Assembly (NCBI GenBank): GCA_035652095.1 | Contig: DASREM010000050.1 | Span: 1-43,357, forward strand | Reading direction: 5' to 3' | DNA: 43,357 nt | DNA from: DASREM01 sp035652095 | GTDB taxonomy: Bacteria > Acidobacteriota > Terriglobia > Terriglobales > Acidobacteriaceae | Made by a program: the position numbers and the translations under genes | Notes under the pieces: generated by a model | The model's input: the letters and a program-made list of their open reading frames with translations, nothing else | The model's database searches: none | Told to the model about the DNA's origin: nothing | Shown: in pieces, positions 25,847 to 33,896 of the stretch | Layout of the letters: each line of letters starts with the position of its first letter | How positions within the stretch are numbered: the stretch's first letter is position 1

Positions 25847-26617
25847 ATGTCATCAAACCTAGCAGGCCGCGCCGGTGTGGTTTTCGGGGTGGCCAATAAA
25901 CGCAGCATTGCATGGTCCATCGCGCAGGGATTGCATGCAGCCGGCATGAAGCTGGCCATCACCTATCAGAACGAGCGCCTGGAAAAGGAAGCGAAAGACC
26001 TGATTCTCTCCCTCCCTGGCGCCGAGGCTTTTCAGTGTGACGTGTCGCGCGATGAAGAAATCGAAAAGCTGTTTGCGCAACTGAAAGATAAATACGGCAA
26101 GCTGCACACCCTGGTGCATAGCGTCGCATATGCTCCTGCCGAGGAACTCAGAGGCGATTTCGTCAACACCACGCGTGAAGGTTTTCGCGTCGCCCACGAT
26201 GTCAGCGTGTATTCCCTGATCGCAGTGTCGCGGGCCGCCGCTCCACTCATGGAAAACGGCGGCAGCATTCTCACTATGACCTATTACGGCGCCGAGAAAG
26301 TCGTTCCTCACTACAACGTGATGGGTGTGGCGAAAGCAGCGCTGGAGTGCACGGTGCGTTACCTGGCCCAGGACCTGGGCAGGAGAAAAATCCGCGTCAA
26401 TGCCATCTCCGCCGGACCGATCAAAACCCTTGCTGCCCGCGGCATCTCAGGCCTAAGTGACATGCTGAAGTCGCATGCCGAGCGGGCCCCGCTGCAGAGA
26501 AACGTGGACGTAAAGGAAGTTGGCGATACCGGAGTGTTCCTCGCCTCCGACGCCAGTTCCGGCATCACCGGCGAGGTGATCTACGTGGATTGCGGCTACA
26601 ACATCATGGGATTCTGA
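25847..26617 (+). CDS. fabI: enoyl-[acyl-carrier-protein] reductase (NADH) FabI
   Basis: The 256-residue enzyme of the short-chain dehydrogenase fold performs the last reduction of each fatty-acid elongation cycle in the cytoplasm. It opens with LAGRAGVVFGVANKRSIAWSIA (nucleotide-binding loop with the FabI-typical ANKRSIA). The catalytic residues Tyr156 and Lys163 (YNVMGVAK) and Tyr146 fall at the same numbers as in E. coli FabI. SAGPIKTLAARGI and the C-terminal GEVIYVDCGYNIMGF complete the pattern. The ATG at 25847 is preceded by AGGAG. It is the site of action of triclosan-type inhibitors in the family. It is convergent with tsaE, with 55 bases between. Confidence 0.97.
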   Translation: MSSNLAGRAGVVFGVANKRSIAWSIAQGLHAAGMKLAITYQNERLEKEAKDLILSLPGAEAFQCDVSRDEEIEKLFAQLKDKYGKLHTLVHSVAYAPAEELRGDFVNTTREGFRVAHDVSVYSLIAVSRAAAPLMENGGSILTMTYYGAEKVVPHYNVMGVAKAALECTVRYLAQDLGRRKIRVNAISAGPIKTLAARGISGLSDMLKSHAERAPLQRNVDVKEVGDTGVFLASDASSGITGEVIYVDCGYNIMGF

Positions 26618-26672
26618 GAACTCAGGCTTATCTGTTCTTGCTTCCCACTTTACGTAATCGGACCAGAACTCG

Positions 26673-27101
26673 TCAGTCCATGACATGGATCCGGCGCTCG
26701 TTTTCGCCCACTCTTTCGAAAGCGATCTCGACATCCCGCTCTCTCTGGAAGCGGGCAAATTTCTCTCCCCACTCAATCAGAAGAATGCTGTTTTCGGTAA
26801 TCAGGTCATCCAGCGCCAGCGTATCCAGTTCACGCGCGGTATCAATGCGATATAGATCAATGTGGTAGAGAGTTGCCGAGGGCCCACGGTACTCATGCAC
26901 CAGCGTGAATGTCGGACTGGTGACGTCTTCTTCCTGCGCCGCATTGAACGCCGCCGCGATTCCTTTGACGAGGGTCGTCTTGCCCGCTCCCAGGTCTCCC
27001 CGCAATAAAACGATTTTCGGCGCCGCAAGCGTGGCGCTGAGCATGCGTCCGAGCGCGATGGTTTCTTCCGTTGAATGGGTAATGAATTCCCGGCTGCTCA
27101 T
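26673..27101 (-). CDS. tsaE: tRNA t6A37 biosynthesis ATPase TsaE
   Basis: The 142-residue protein is the ATPase that works with TsaB, TsaC and TsaD to make N6-threonylcarbamoyl-adenosine at tRNA position 37. Walker A is LLRGDLGAGKTTLVKGIA (about residues 32-49), followed by VTSPTFTLVHEY and YHIDLYRI, then LIEWGEKF; all are family hallmarks and the length is normal. TATACT at 27117-27122 on the minus strand may be its -10. The gap to the PilZ-like gene upstream holds a stem-loop repeat (27148-27214). Confidence 0.96.
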   Translation of the reverse strand: MSSREFITHSTEETIALGRMLSATLAAPKIVLLRGDLGAGKTTLVKGIAAAFNAAQEEDVTSPTFTLVHEYRGPSATLYHIDLYRIDTARELDTLALDDLITENSILLIEWGEKFARFQRERDVEIAFERVGENERRIHVMD

Positions 27102-27147
27102 CTCAACAAGACGATCAGTATAACGGGAACGATTTGCGAGTGGTGGA

Positions 27148-27214
27148 CGCTTCGTGGTCCTTAGTGCCCTTCATGGTTTCTGCAAACCTGCAGGACACCA
27201 AGGCGCACGAAGCC
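27148..27214. repeat. imperfect inverted repeat of CTTCGTG..CCTT type (REP-like)
   Basis: The left arm at 27148-27170 and the reverse complement of the right arm at 27192-27214 match at about 18 of 23 positions, with a 21-base loop. The left arm itself contains near-repeats of CTTCGTGGTC / CTTAGTGCC / CTTCATGGTT. Such elements recur between genes in several soil bacteria (from memory). It lies between pilZ-like and tsaE and would fold in the transcript. Confidence 0.5.
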
Positions 27215-27220
27215 AGGCAG

Positions 27221-27613
27221 TCATGAGTATTTCGGAGCCGACCACTGGTTGGAACGAAGTCCGAGAAAACTCCGGTCCGTAGTGGCGTCGACAACCATCC
27301 GAAGGTTGCGATGATCGTCGTCTCCCAGGGCAATGAAGCGGAACGGTTGCAATACGCCGTCGGTAGCGCGCACTGCGTGCAGCATTTCTGCCATGCCGCG
27401 CACCGGGCCTGACTGCGTCTGAAAAGCGATCTCGACGAAGTCTCCGTGTTCCAGCGCCTTCGCCAGACGCAACATCCCGCCCGTCACGGACAGGGTTTGA
27501 AGTTTACCTTTAGCGCGCCCTCCATCCTCGGAAAGCACCAGGGCGCCGATGGCGCCGCCCAAGTGAATGCGAGGAGCACGCCGGCTTGGATGCGGTTGGG
27601 GGAAATGGGTCAT
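27221..27613 (-). CDS. PilZ-domain-like protein
   Basis: The 130-residue cytoplasmic protein has the PilZ layout: a basic RRAPRI near residue 11 (RxxxR motif), a strand-rich body, LSVTGGML near residue 43 in place of the (D/N)xSxxG motif, and GDFVEIAFQTQSGPVRGMAEMLHAVR. PilZ domains bind cyclic di-GMP. Here the first residue of the second motif is Thr instead of Asp or Asn, so binding is uncertain. TGGAG lies 5 bases before the ATG. TTCGAA and TAATCT (27651-27680) may be its promoter. Confidence 0.7.
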   Translation of the reverse strand: MTHFPQPHPSRRAPRIHLGGAIGALVLSEDGGRAKGKLQTLSVTGGMLRLAKALEHGDFVEIAFQTQSGPVRGMAEMLHAVRATDGVLQPFRFIALGDDDHRNLRMVVDATTDRSFLGLRSNQWSAPKYS

Positions 27614-27694
27614 AGCAACTCCACTATGACAGCCGCGCTAAGGAGCAGGTAGATTACCGAAGCACTTGGTCGGATTCGAATGACATTTTCTGGC

Positions 27695-27713
27695 AGCGGT
27701 TACCGTAACCGCT
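27695..27713. promoter_or_regulatory. 19-bp perfect palindrome, operator candidate
   Basis: AGCGGTTAC (27695-27703), one central base, then GTAACCGCT (27705-27713): two 9-bp arms without mismatch. It lies in the 276-base gap between the divergent PilZ-like and phosphatase genes, 82 bases from the PilZ-like start. No U tract follows on either strand, so it is more likely a protein-binding site than a terminator. Confidence 0.55.
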
Positions 27714-27889
27714 CATGCAGCAGGCACATTCAGGGCGTTATCGAGACGGTTAATGTCCCGACGGACAAACGCAGCGGGATGGCCAGCGTCTCCAGTACAA
27801 GCTCGCATACACGGCCGCTTGCAGGATCCTTGTTGACGAAACTAGAATCGCGCGGACTGAACAATCTGCAATCAGCCAAGGCTGCTCGC

Positions 27890-29473
27890 ATGCGCAAAGT
27901 AAGATCTCGGATCGCTATCACCCTGACCGTGGTCGCGGTGACATGGACGACATCGAGCCAAGTCCAGCGATCGATTGCAAGCGACGCACCTCGGACCCAG
28001 CACGGTCCACCGCTATCCGATGTAACTGCCCATGCGACGCGACAGCGCTTTTTGGAAATGTTTGCTCGGGCTTACTTTTCGGGACGAACTGGCCAACTCC
28101 TGATCGTACCGCGGGAAGGCGATTTCATCACGCGGGCAGACGTCGCGTATATGCATGGTTCGCCGTGGACCTATGACGTCGCGATTCCGCTGATGTTTGC
28201 TGGTCCCATGGTGATAACGGGAACTTACTCAACTCCGGCCACGCAGCAGGACGTTGCGCCAACCCTCGCAGCTGCGCTTGGCATCCAGATGCCTCCCACG
28301 ACGACAGGCCGTGTATTGCAGGTTTTGCGCACGGGTTCGGCTCGACCACGAGTGGTTATGCTGCTCGTCCTGGACGGCATGCGCCGGGATTACTTCGATC
28401 GCTATGCAGCGTCCATGCCAACACTCACCGCCCTGCGCCAGCGTAGTGCCTGGTTCACTCAGGCGCAGGTGAATTTTCTTCCGACCAACACAGCCGCTGG
28501 GCACTCGACGATTTCAACTGGAGCCGACCCTCGCATGCACGGAATCACAGGAGTCAGCGTGTACGAGCGCACGCAGCGCCGGCGGCACGACTTTTTCGCA
28601 GGAGGAACACCACAAGACCTGATGGCGTTGACGCTGGCTGACGTCTGGCAACTGGAGACCTCTGGTCGCGCGATCATATTGACACAGGGCAGCATCGGTC
28701 GAGCGGCGACTCCGCTCGCAGGGCATGGAGCGTGCCAGCTCAACGGGGCGCCAGTCGTTCTCGCAAGCTACGATCAGGACACGGGCAACTGGACCTCAAA
28801 CCCCAACTGTTTCCGGCTGCCCGCATATCTGAAGGATCGCAACGCGAAAACCCTGTGGTCAGCGAGCGACAAGTGGATGGGTCACAAAATCGATTCGACC
28901 GAGGCAGTGCGATATTCGGCTCTGTTTCCAAAGTTCGAAGCCGATGCCATGGCCGCGATGATGGAGCGAGAGCCGCTGGGCGAGGACAACGTTCCAGATC
29001 TCATTCTGCTGAACTACAAAGCCGCGGATTTCGTGGGCCACAAGTACGGTCCGGATTCGGACGAGATGCGCATCACGCTCGGCGAGATGGACGCGCAGTT
29101 GAAGCGGTTGCTGAGTGCATTAGAAGCAAAGGTGGGTAAGGACTATCTTCTTGCGCTGACCGCGGACCATGGCATGCCGCCGGAACCATCGTCGCCGGAT
29201 CGCAGGCACTTGGCGTCATCGATCGTGGACCGGTTGCACGAGAAATTTGATCCAGAGGCGAAGCAGCTGATTACGTCCTTCGAACCGGAAAATGGTCAGA
29301 TCTTCGTCGATGAGGACCGGTTGTCGTCTCTTGGTCTGACGTTGCGTGACCTGGCTCGTTTCCTGGAGTCTCAGCCGTTCCTTTTTGCAGTGTTCACAAA
29401 CGAGGATGTGCGCCAAGCCGCTACCGCGATGAAGCCTCCGGTGCCGACGCCAAGGCTCGCGAAGAGGAAATAG
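27890..29473 (+). CDS. PafA-like alkaline phosphatase-superfamily protein with circularly permuted order
   Basis: Begun at the ATG at 27890 (AAGG 8 bases upstream) the 527-residue protein has a signal peptide (MRKVRSRIAITLTVVAVTW). In-frame codons back to 27680 lack support. Residues 52-145 (AYFSGRTGQLLIVPREGDF, HGSPWTYDVAIPLMFAG, DVAPTLAAALGI) match the C-terminal segment of PafA-type phosphatases. Residues 152-510 match the normal beginning to the penultimate part: LVLDGMRRDYFDRY, LPTNTAAGHSTISTG, NYKAADFVGH, LTADHG, FTNEDV. Expected ligands are all present: Asp162, nucleophile Thr201, Asp380, His384, Asp426, His427 and His89, the last now N-terminal. The Lys that PafA uses for substrate binding appears to be Ile269, while the following Arg (Arg271) is kept. 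It is likely a periplasmic phosphohydrolase. Confidence 0.85.
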   Translation: MRKVRSRIAITLTVVAVTWTTSSQVQRSIASDAPRTQHGPPLSDVTAHATRQRFLEMFARAYFSGRTGQLLIVPREGDFITRADVAYMHGSPWTYDVAIPLMFAGPMVITGTYSTPATQQDVAPTLAAALGIQMPPTTTGRVLQVLRTGSARPRVVMLLVLDGMRRDYFDRYAASMPTLTALRQRSAWFTQAQVNFLPTNTAAGHSTISTGADPRMHGITGVSVYERTQRRRHDFFAGGTPQDLMALTLADVWQLETSGRAIILTQGSIGRAATPLAGHGACQLNGAPVVLASYDQDTGNWTSNPNCFRLPAYLKDRNAKTLWSASDKWMGHKIDSTEAVRYSALFPKFEADAMAAMMEREPLGEDNVPDLILLNYKAADFVGHKYGPDSDEMRITLGEMDAQLKRLLSALEAKVGKDYLLALTADHGMPPEPSSPDRRHLASSIVDRLHEKFDPEAKQLITSFEPENGQIFVDEDRLSSLGLTLRDLARFLESQPFLFAVFTNEDVRQAATAMKPPVPTPRLAKRK

Positions 29474-29526
29474 AGTCCTCCTGACAACGCAGCCGGAAGT
29501 ATTCCCGCCTTAGGTTGGCGGTTATG

Positions 29527-29554
29527 GGCACAGCCCTCGGATGTCCAGCGGAGC
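29527..29554. repeat. copy of a GGCACAGCC..CTCGG.TGTCCAGC.GAGC intergenic repeat
   Basis: This 28-base sequence matches 35493-35524 apart from one 3- to 4-base gap and two substitutions. It fills part of the 89-base gap between the phosphatase and NAD(P)HX-repair genes. Confidence 0.55.
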
Positions 29555-29562
29555 ACAAATCT

Positions 29563-31131
29563 TTAGCCCGCGATGCTAGTCGTATCCATACTCCCAGCGG
29601 CTCTCACTCTGCGCATCGCCTCCGGCAACGTCCGTACCAGGTCCGTTGCCACCATCGATTGTTCGCCAGCACTCTCGCGCGCAATATCACCGGATAATCC
29701 GTGCAGATAAACCGCGGCACACACCGCCTCGAAGATTCGCGCCCTGTGCTGCGCCATCATTCCGGCAACCATGCCGGTAAGAATGTCGCCGGTTCCCCCC
29801 GTCGCCATTCCCGGGTTACCGGTGGTGTTCACCCAGACTTCACCATCCGGCTTCGTCACCAGTGTTCGATATCCTTTCAGCACCACAATGACCCCCCGCT
29901 CGCGCGCAAACTTGCGTGCGACAGCTAGGCGGGCTTTCTGAATTTCAGCGACTGACAATCCCGTAAGCCGAGCCATCTCACCCGGATGAGGCGTAATCAC
30001 CAACTCTCCCGCTCTCAATTCCGCTGCTCGCCCTTCGAATGCGTTCAATCCATCCGCATCGAGAACCATCGGCGCTGTGTATTTTGCAACCACGGTTCGG
30101 ACAAACTGCGCGGTGTCAGCCTGGCGAGAAATCCCCGGCCCGAGCGCCAGCACGGTCTTGTGCTCCACGAGTTGGTCCATGCGTCCGTACTCAAGGGCAG
30201 AAAGCGCAATCGTACCCGCCTCGGTTTCAGCGAGAGGCTCGGTCATAAGCTCAGGATGAAACCCTGCAACCGTGGGTAAAACGGACTTCGGCGTAGCCAC
30301 CGTTGACAGGCCGGCTCCCACCCGAAGTGCCGAAAAACCTGCCATCGCGGCGGCTCCAGCCTTGCCGACCGAGCCGCCAATCACCAGCACATGCCCGAAG
30401 CTTCCCTTGTTGGAATCTGACGGGCGCGCACCAATGTACGGCGCCACGTATCGCGGCGTAATCACGTACAGGTTCAGGGACGAGACAATAGCCTCTTCAG
30501 GCGAGCCGATCGGGGCCACCACAATCGGCCCTTGCGTCAAGTTGGCAAAAATGTGCGCCGGACGCGGTGCCGTGAATGTCACCACGGCGTCCGCTCGCAC
30601 CTTCGTTGCAGCGTCTGCTTCCATCGCATCGGCGTCCGCGCCCGATGGAGTATCAACCGCGACCACTGGCACGGAACTCGCATTCATGGCCGCAATTGCG
30701 TCGGCATACAATCCACGCACGGGCGGCTTAAACCCGGTGCCGAGGACTGCATCAATCAGCACCTCCGAACCGAAAACGCTCCGCGCTGAATCGGAATTCC
30801 AGTCCTCGCTGTTCCTGATGACCAACGGTGCGACCGGGAGCTTGCCAAACATCTCGGCAGCGTCACCTCGCAATTCCGCAGGCTCAGCCAGCAAAATGAT
30901 GCGGACCTCCCGGCCCGCCTCCTTCAGCTTTCGGGCCACTACGAATCCATCTCCGCCGTTGTTTCCCTTGCCCGAAATCACTCCGATCCGTTTGGCCGCT
31001 GGATACGTGCGCAGAACGAAGTCGGCGACCTGCGTCCCGGCGTTCTCCATGAGGGTAAGGGAAGGCACACCGTAGCGTTCGCTGCTGGCGCGGTCGATCG
31101 CCCGCATCTCATCCGCTGTGACAATCTTCAT
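29563..31131 (-). CDS. nnrDE: bifunctional NAD(P)HX epimerase / ADP-dependent dehydratase
   Basis: The 522-residue protein repairs damaged NADH and NADPH hydrates. The N-terminal YjeF_N epimerase domain (about 1-215) shows YGVPSLTLMENAG and VISGKGNNGGDGFVVARKL. The C-terminal ribokinase-like dehydratase (about 230-515) shows DADGLNAF, ITPHPGEMARL and NPGMATGGTGDILTGMVAGMMAQ. The start ending at 31131 is used because its ATG overlaps the stop of the K+ channel gene as ATGA, a coupling signal, and because the family begins MKIVTADEMRAID. A longer in-frame start at 31197 would lie inside the upstream gene. Confidence 0.95.
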   Translation of the reverse strand: MKIVTADEMRAIDRASSERYGVPSLTLMENAGTQVADFVLRTYPAAKRIGVISGKGNNGGDGFVVARKLKEAGREVRIILLAEPAELRGDAAEMFGKLPVAPLVIRNSEDWNSDSARSVFGSEVLIDAVLGTGFKPPVRGLYADAIAAMNASSVPVVAVDTPSGADADAMEADAATKVRADAVVTFTAPRPAHIFANLTQGPIVVAPIGSPEEAIVSSLNLYVITPRYVAPYIGARPSDSNKGSFGHVLVIGGSVGKAGAAAMAGFSALRVGAGLSTVATPKSVLPTVAGFHPELMTEPLAETEAGTIALSALEYGRMDQLVEHKTVLALGPGISRQADTAQFVRTVVAKYTAPMVLDADGLNAFEGRAAELRAGELVITPHPGEMARLTGLSVAEIQKARLAVARKFARERGVIVVLKGYRTLVTKPDGEVWVNTTGNPGMATGGTGDILTGMVAGMMAQHRARIFEAVCAAVYLHGLSGDIARESAGEQSMVATDLVRTLPEAMRRVRAAGSMDTTSIAG

Positions 31132-32129
31132 GTGCGTGCCGTTGCCATTTGTTCCAATTCCCGGAGTTGGGACGGTTCGCCCATGGCGATCAGGCAATCG
31201 CCAATTTCAATTCGGTCCTCCGGAGAAGGATTGAAGTGCATGCCCTGTTCGCGCTTGATTGCCAGAATGATGACCCCGCGGTCCTGGCGGATGCGCGAAG
31301 CGCCAATGGTCTTTCCCACAAACGCCGAAGTCGGACCCACCACGATTTCCCCAATTTCGAGGTCAATTCCAAGATGAGTGGTTGCCGTGTCAAGGAACGT
31401 CACTACGTGGGGCCGCAGGAACGATTGTGCGATTCGCTGTCCGGCAAAAGCATACGGAGATACCACCGAATCCGCCCCGGCCGTTATCAAGTGCTTTTCC
31501 GCATCCTCTTCACTGGCACGCGCAATGATTTTCAGATTGGGATTTAGCCCGCGGGCGGTGAGCACGATATATAGATTGGTTGCGTCCGTTGTAGTGGCGG
31601 CTACCAGTCCTCGCGCATGCTCGATGCGGGCGTCGCGTAAGGTTTTTTCCTGGGTCGCGTCCCCAACTAGCAACAGCCAGTCGGTATTAATGAAACGTTC
31701 CGCCTTGGCCGGGTTCTGCTCGAGAATCACGAACGGGGCCGGCCGGCGCGCCAGTTCCCGTGCCGCGCTGCGTCCCACACGCCCCGCGCCGCAGATGATG
31801 TAGTGATCGCTGAGACGGCTGATATCGCGTTCCATCTTGCGTTTGCCGAAAACCGTACCCAGCTCGAATTCTAGCAGGGCTTGCGTCAGGGAACCGATGC
31901 CCAGGAAGAGCAGCGACACGCCCGCAAAGATCACGAACACGTTGAAGGCGCGCCCGGCATGCGAGAGGGGATGAACTTCTTGATACCCAATGGTCGTCAG
32001 CGTGGTCACGACCATGTAAAAACCATCGAACCATGGCCAGCCCTCGATGAAATGAAATCCAGCCGTGCCGATCACCACGACGCCGAGCAGCGCGATTCCG
32101 ATTAGGCGAAGATTGCGAAGCGTCTTCAT
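31128..32129 (-). CDS. K+ channel with two membrane helices and RCK (TrkA-N/TrkA-C) domains
   Basis: The 333-residue protein has a first helix (about 8-25), a pore loop and filter TTIGYQE (Thr46 to Glu51), a second helix (about 62-82) and a Rossmann RCK domain from about 103 (YIICGAGRVGRSAARELA). A TrkA-C-like domain makes up the end. This is the Kch/MthK-type ligand-gated channel. The filter has Gln where TVGYGD channels have the second Gly, so ion selectivity is uncertain. The start ending at 32129 (MKTLRNLRLIGIALLG) is preferred over one at 32189. It overlaps nnrDE by 4 bases (ATGA). Confidence 0.9.
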   Translation of the reverse strand: MKTLRNLRLIGIALLGVVVIGTAGFHFIEGWPWFDGFYMVVTTLTTIGYQEVHPLSHAGRAFNVFVIFAGVSLLFLGIGSLTQALLEFELGTVFGKRKMERDISRLSDHYIICGAGRVGRSAARELARRPAPFVILEQNPAKAERFINTDWLLLVGDATQEKTLRDARIEHARGLVAATTTDATNLYIVLTARGLNPNLKIIARASEEDAEKHLITAGADSVVSPYAFAGQRIAQSFLRPHVVTFLDTATTHLGIDLEIGEIVVGPTSAFVGKTIGASRIRQDRGVIILAIKREQGMHFNPSPEDRIEIGDCLIAMGEPSQLRELEQMATART

Positions 32130-32213
32130 ACTCGGTGGTTGGTCGCCGGTCGTTGGCAAGAACTCGCAAGCCGATACTCCAACGACCAAGGATCAAAGAT
32201 CAACACCGACTAT

Positions 32214-32248
32214 AAAACAAAAGGCCCTCCGCGTATGTGCGGAAGGCC
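32214..32248 (-). terminator. Rho-independent terminator after the APC permease gene
   Basis: GGCCCTCCGC (32223-32232) pairs with GCGGAAGGCC (32239-32248) with one mismatch around a 6-base loop, followed on the minus strand by a U-rich run (32214-32222). It is 21 bases past the stop at 32269. Confidence 0.78.
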
Positions 32249-32268
32249 CGGATACTCCGCAATGCAGA

Positions 32269-33846
32269 TCAGTCCGCCATCACCTTGGGAAGCGTTGGCT
32301 TCGGCGGGGAACCCGCTCCTGCCATCTGTACCCGGCTGTGGTACCGGCCATAGGTGAAGTAAATGATCATGCCCAGGATCAGCCATACAACCAGGCGCAA
32401 CCATGTATCGCCCGGCAATCCCAACATCATCAGCAGCGAAATTGTCATGCCCATGATGGGAACAAACGGCACCCACGGAGTCTTGAACGGGCGCGGCAAG
32501 TCCGGATCGGTACGCCGGATCATCCACACCCCGGCGCAAACGATGACGAACGCGAGCAGGGTACCGATACTCACAAGTTCGCCCAAGATGGCGATCGGAA
32601 TGATCGAGGCAAAGATCGCAACGAAGATTCCCACAAAGATCGAAGAGATATATGGAGTACGGAATCGGGTATGCACGGCGCTCGCCCACTGCGGCAGCAA
32701 GCCATCGCGCGACATGGAGAAGAATACGCGGGACTGGCCGAGCAACATTACCACCATGGTGCTGCTCAAGCCGCAAATCGCCCCCAACTTGACCAAGAGG
32801 CTGCCCCAGCGAACGCCGGTCTTGTCGATCCCGATCGCGATTGGGTCGGGAACGTTCAGCACGTCGTACTTCACGAGTCCGGTGAGAACGAGCGCAACCA
32901 GGATGTACAGGATCGTACAAATGATGAGTGATCCCAGGATACCGATCGGCATGTCTCGTTTGGGGTTGCGCGCCTCCTGGGCGGCGGTTGAAACCGCATC
33001 GAATCCGATGTAAGCAAAGAAAATCACGCCTGCAGCTCGGACTACTCCCGACCACCCGTATTTGCCAAATTCGCCTTCGTTTGGCGGCAGGAACGGCGTC
33101 CAATTCGCTGTCGCCAGGGAAGTGTTGTGCACGATGTAGTTGATGCCCAAGCCGAGGAACACCAGCAGCACGCAGACCTTCACTACGACGATCAACGAAT
33201 TCAGATTCGCGGATTCCTTGATCCCAATGACGAGAATGGTCGTCACAATGGCGATGCCAAGGAAAGCTACCAGGTTGAAGACCCCGGTGGCGTGCGGCAA
33301 AGAGGCAGGATCCACATGGTTCGCCGCCAGGGTCTTTGAAATCCGGCCCAGGGCCTCCCAGCGTCCGTTGTACATGACGAACTGTGCGCCCGGCGTTCCG
33401 GCCAGCGATGGCGAAATGTGAATGCCAAAATCCTGCAACAGGCTGAGTACGTACCCGCTCCATCCCGAAGCTACCGTCGCGGCCCCGAATGCATATTCAA
33501 GGATCAGGTCCCAGCCGATGATCCAGGCGAAGATTTCACCCAGCGTCGCATACCCATAGGTGTAGGCAGACCCCGCGATCGGGATCATGGACGCGAATTC
33601 GGCGTAGCACAGGCCGGCAAACACGCATCCGAAGGCGGCCAGAATGAACGAGAATACGATCGCCGGACCAGCGTACTGCGCCGCCGCCGCTCCAGTCAGA
33701 ACGAAAATGCCGGTACCGATAATGGCGCCGATACCCAGCGAAATCAGATTGCCGGCTCCCAAAGCCCGTTTCAAACTGTGCTCGCCCGTCTCATGTGCTT
33801 CCGCCAGGATCGTGTTGATCGGTTTCTTGGCTAACAGATTAGCCAT
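32269..33846 (-). CDS. APC-family cationic amino-acid permease (CAT/YfnA type)
   Basis: The ATG ending at 33846 is preceded by AAGGAG at 6 bases and gives a 525-residue protein starting MANLLAKKPINTILAEA; 47 more in-frame codons upstream are unlikely to be translated. Twelve to fourteen membrane segments are visible. The APC signature is NLISLGIGAIIGTGIFVLTG, and then YAEFASMIPIAGSAYTYGYATLGE, as in the CAT subfamily of H+-coupled or exchange amino-acid transporters. The substrate is probably a basic or neutral amino acid (inference). Its partner upstream, 50 bases away, is another APC permease. A Rho-independent terminator follows. Confidence 0.93.
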   Translation of the reverse strand: MANLLAKKPINTILAEAHETGEHSLKRALGAGNLISLGIGAIIGTGIFVLTGAAAAQYAGPAIVFSFILAAFGCVFAGLCYAEFASMIPIAGSAYTYGYATLGEIFAWIIGWDLILEYAFGAATVASGWSGYVLSLLQDFGIHISPSLAGTPGAQFVMYNGRWEALGRISKTLAANHVDPASLPHATGVFNLVAFLGIAIVTTILVIGIKESANLNSLIVVVKVCVLLVFLGLGINYIVHNTSLATANWTPFLPPNEGEFGKYGWSGVVRAAGVIFFAYIGFDAVSTAAQEARNPKRDMPIGILGSLIICTILYILVALVLTGLVKYDVLNVPDPIAIGIDKTGVRWGSLLVKLGAICGLSSTMVVMLLGQSRVFFSMSRDGLLPQWASAVHTRFRTPYISSIFVGIFVAIFASIIPIAILGELVSIGTLLAFVIVCAGVWMIRRTDPDLPRPFKTPWVPFVPIMGMTISLLMMLGLPGDTWLRLVVWLILGMIIYFTYGRYHSRVQMAGAGSPPKPTLPKVMAD

Positions 33847-33852
33847 CCGGTT

Positions 33853-33858
33853 CTCCTT
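33853..33858 (-). promoter_or_regulatory. ribosome-binding site fixing the permease start
   Basis: AAGGAG on the minus strand, 6 bases before the ATG ending at 33846. Confidence 0.85.
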
Positions 33859-33896
33859 AGAATTGTAGTTTTGCGCGATGCGCGCGCCGAGCCTTG

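Noticed and set aside
27890..29473. Permuted phosphatase as two fused complete phosphatase domains
   Set aside because: Only one set of metal ligands is present and the C-terminal HGSP segment is not repeated at the end.
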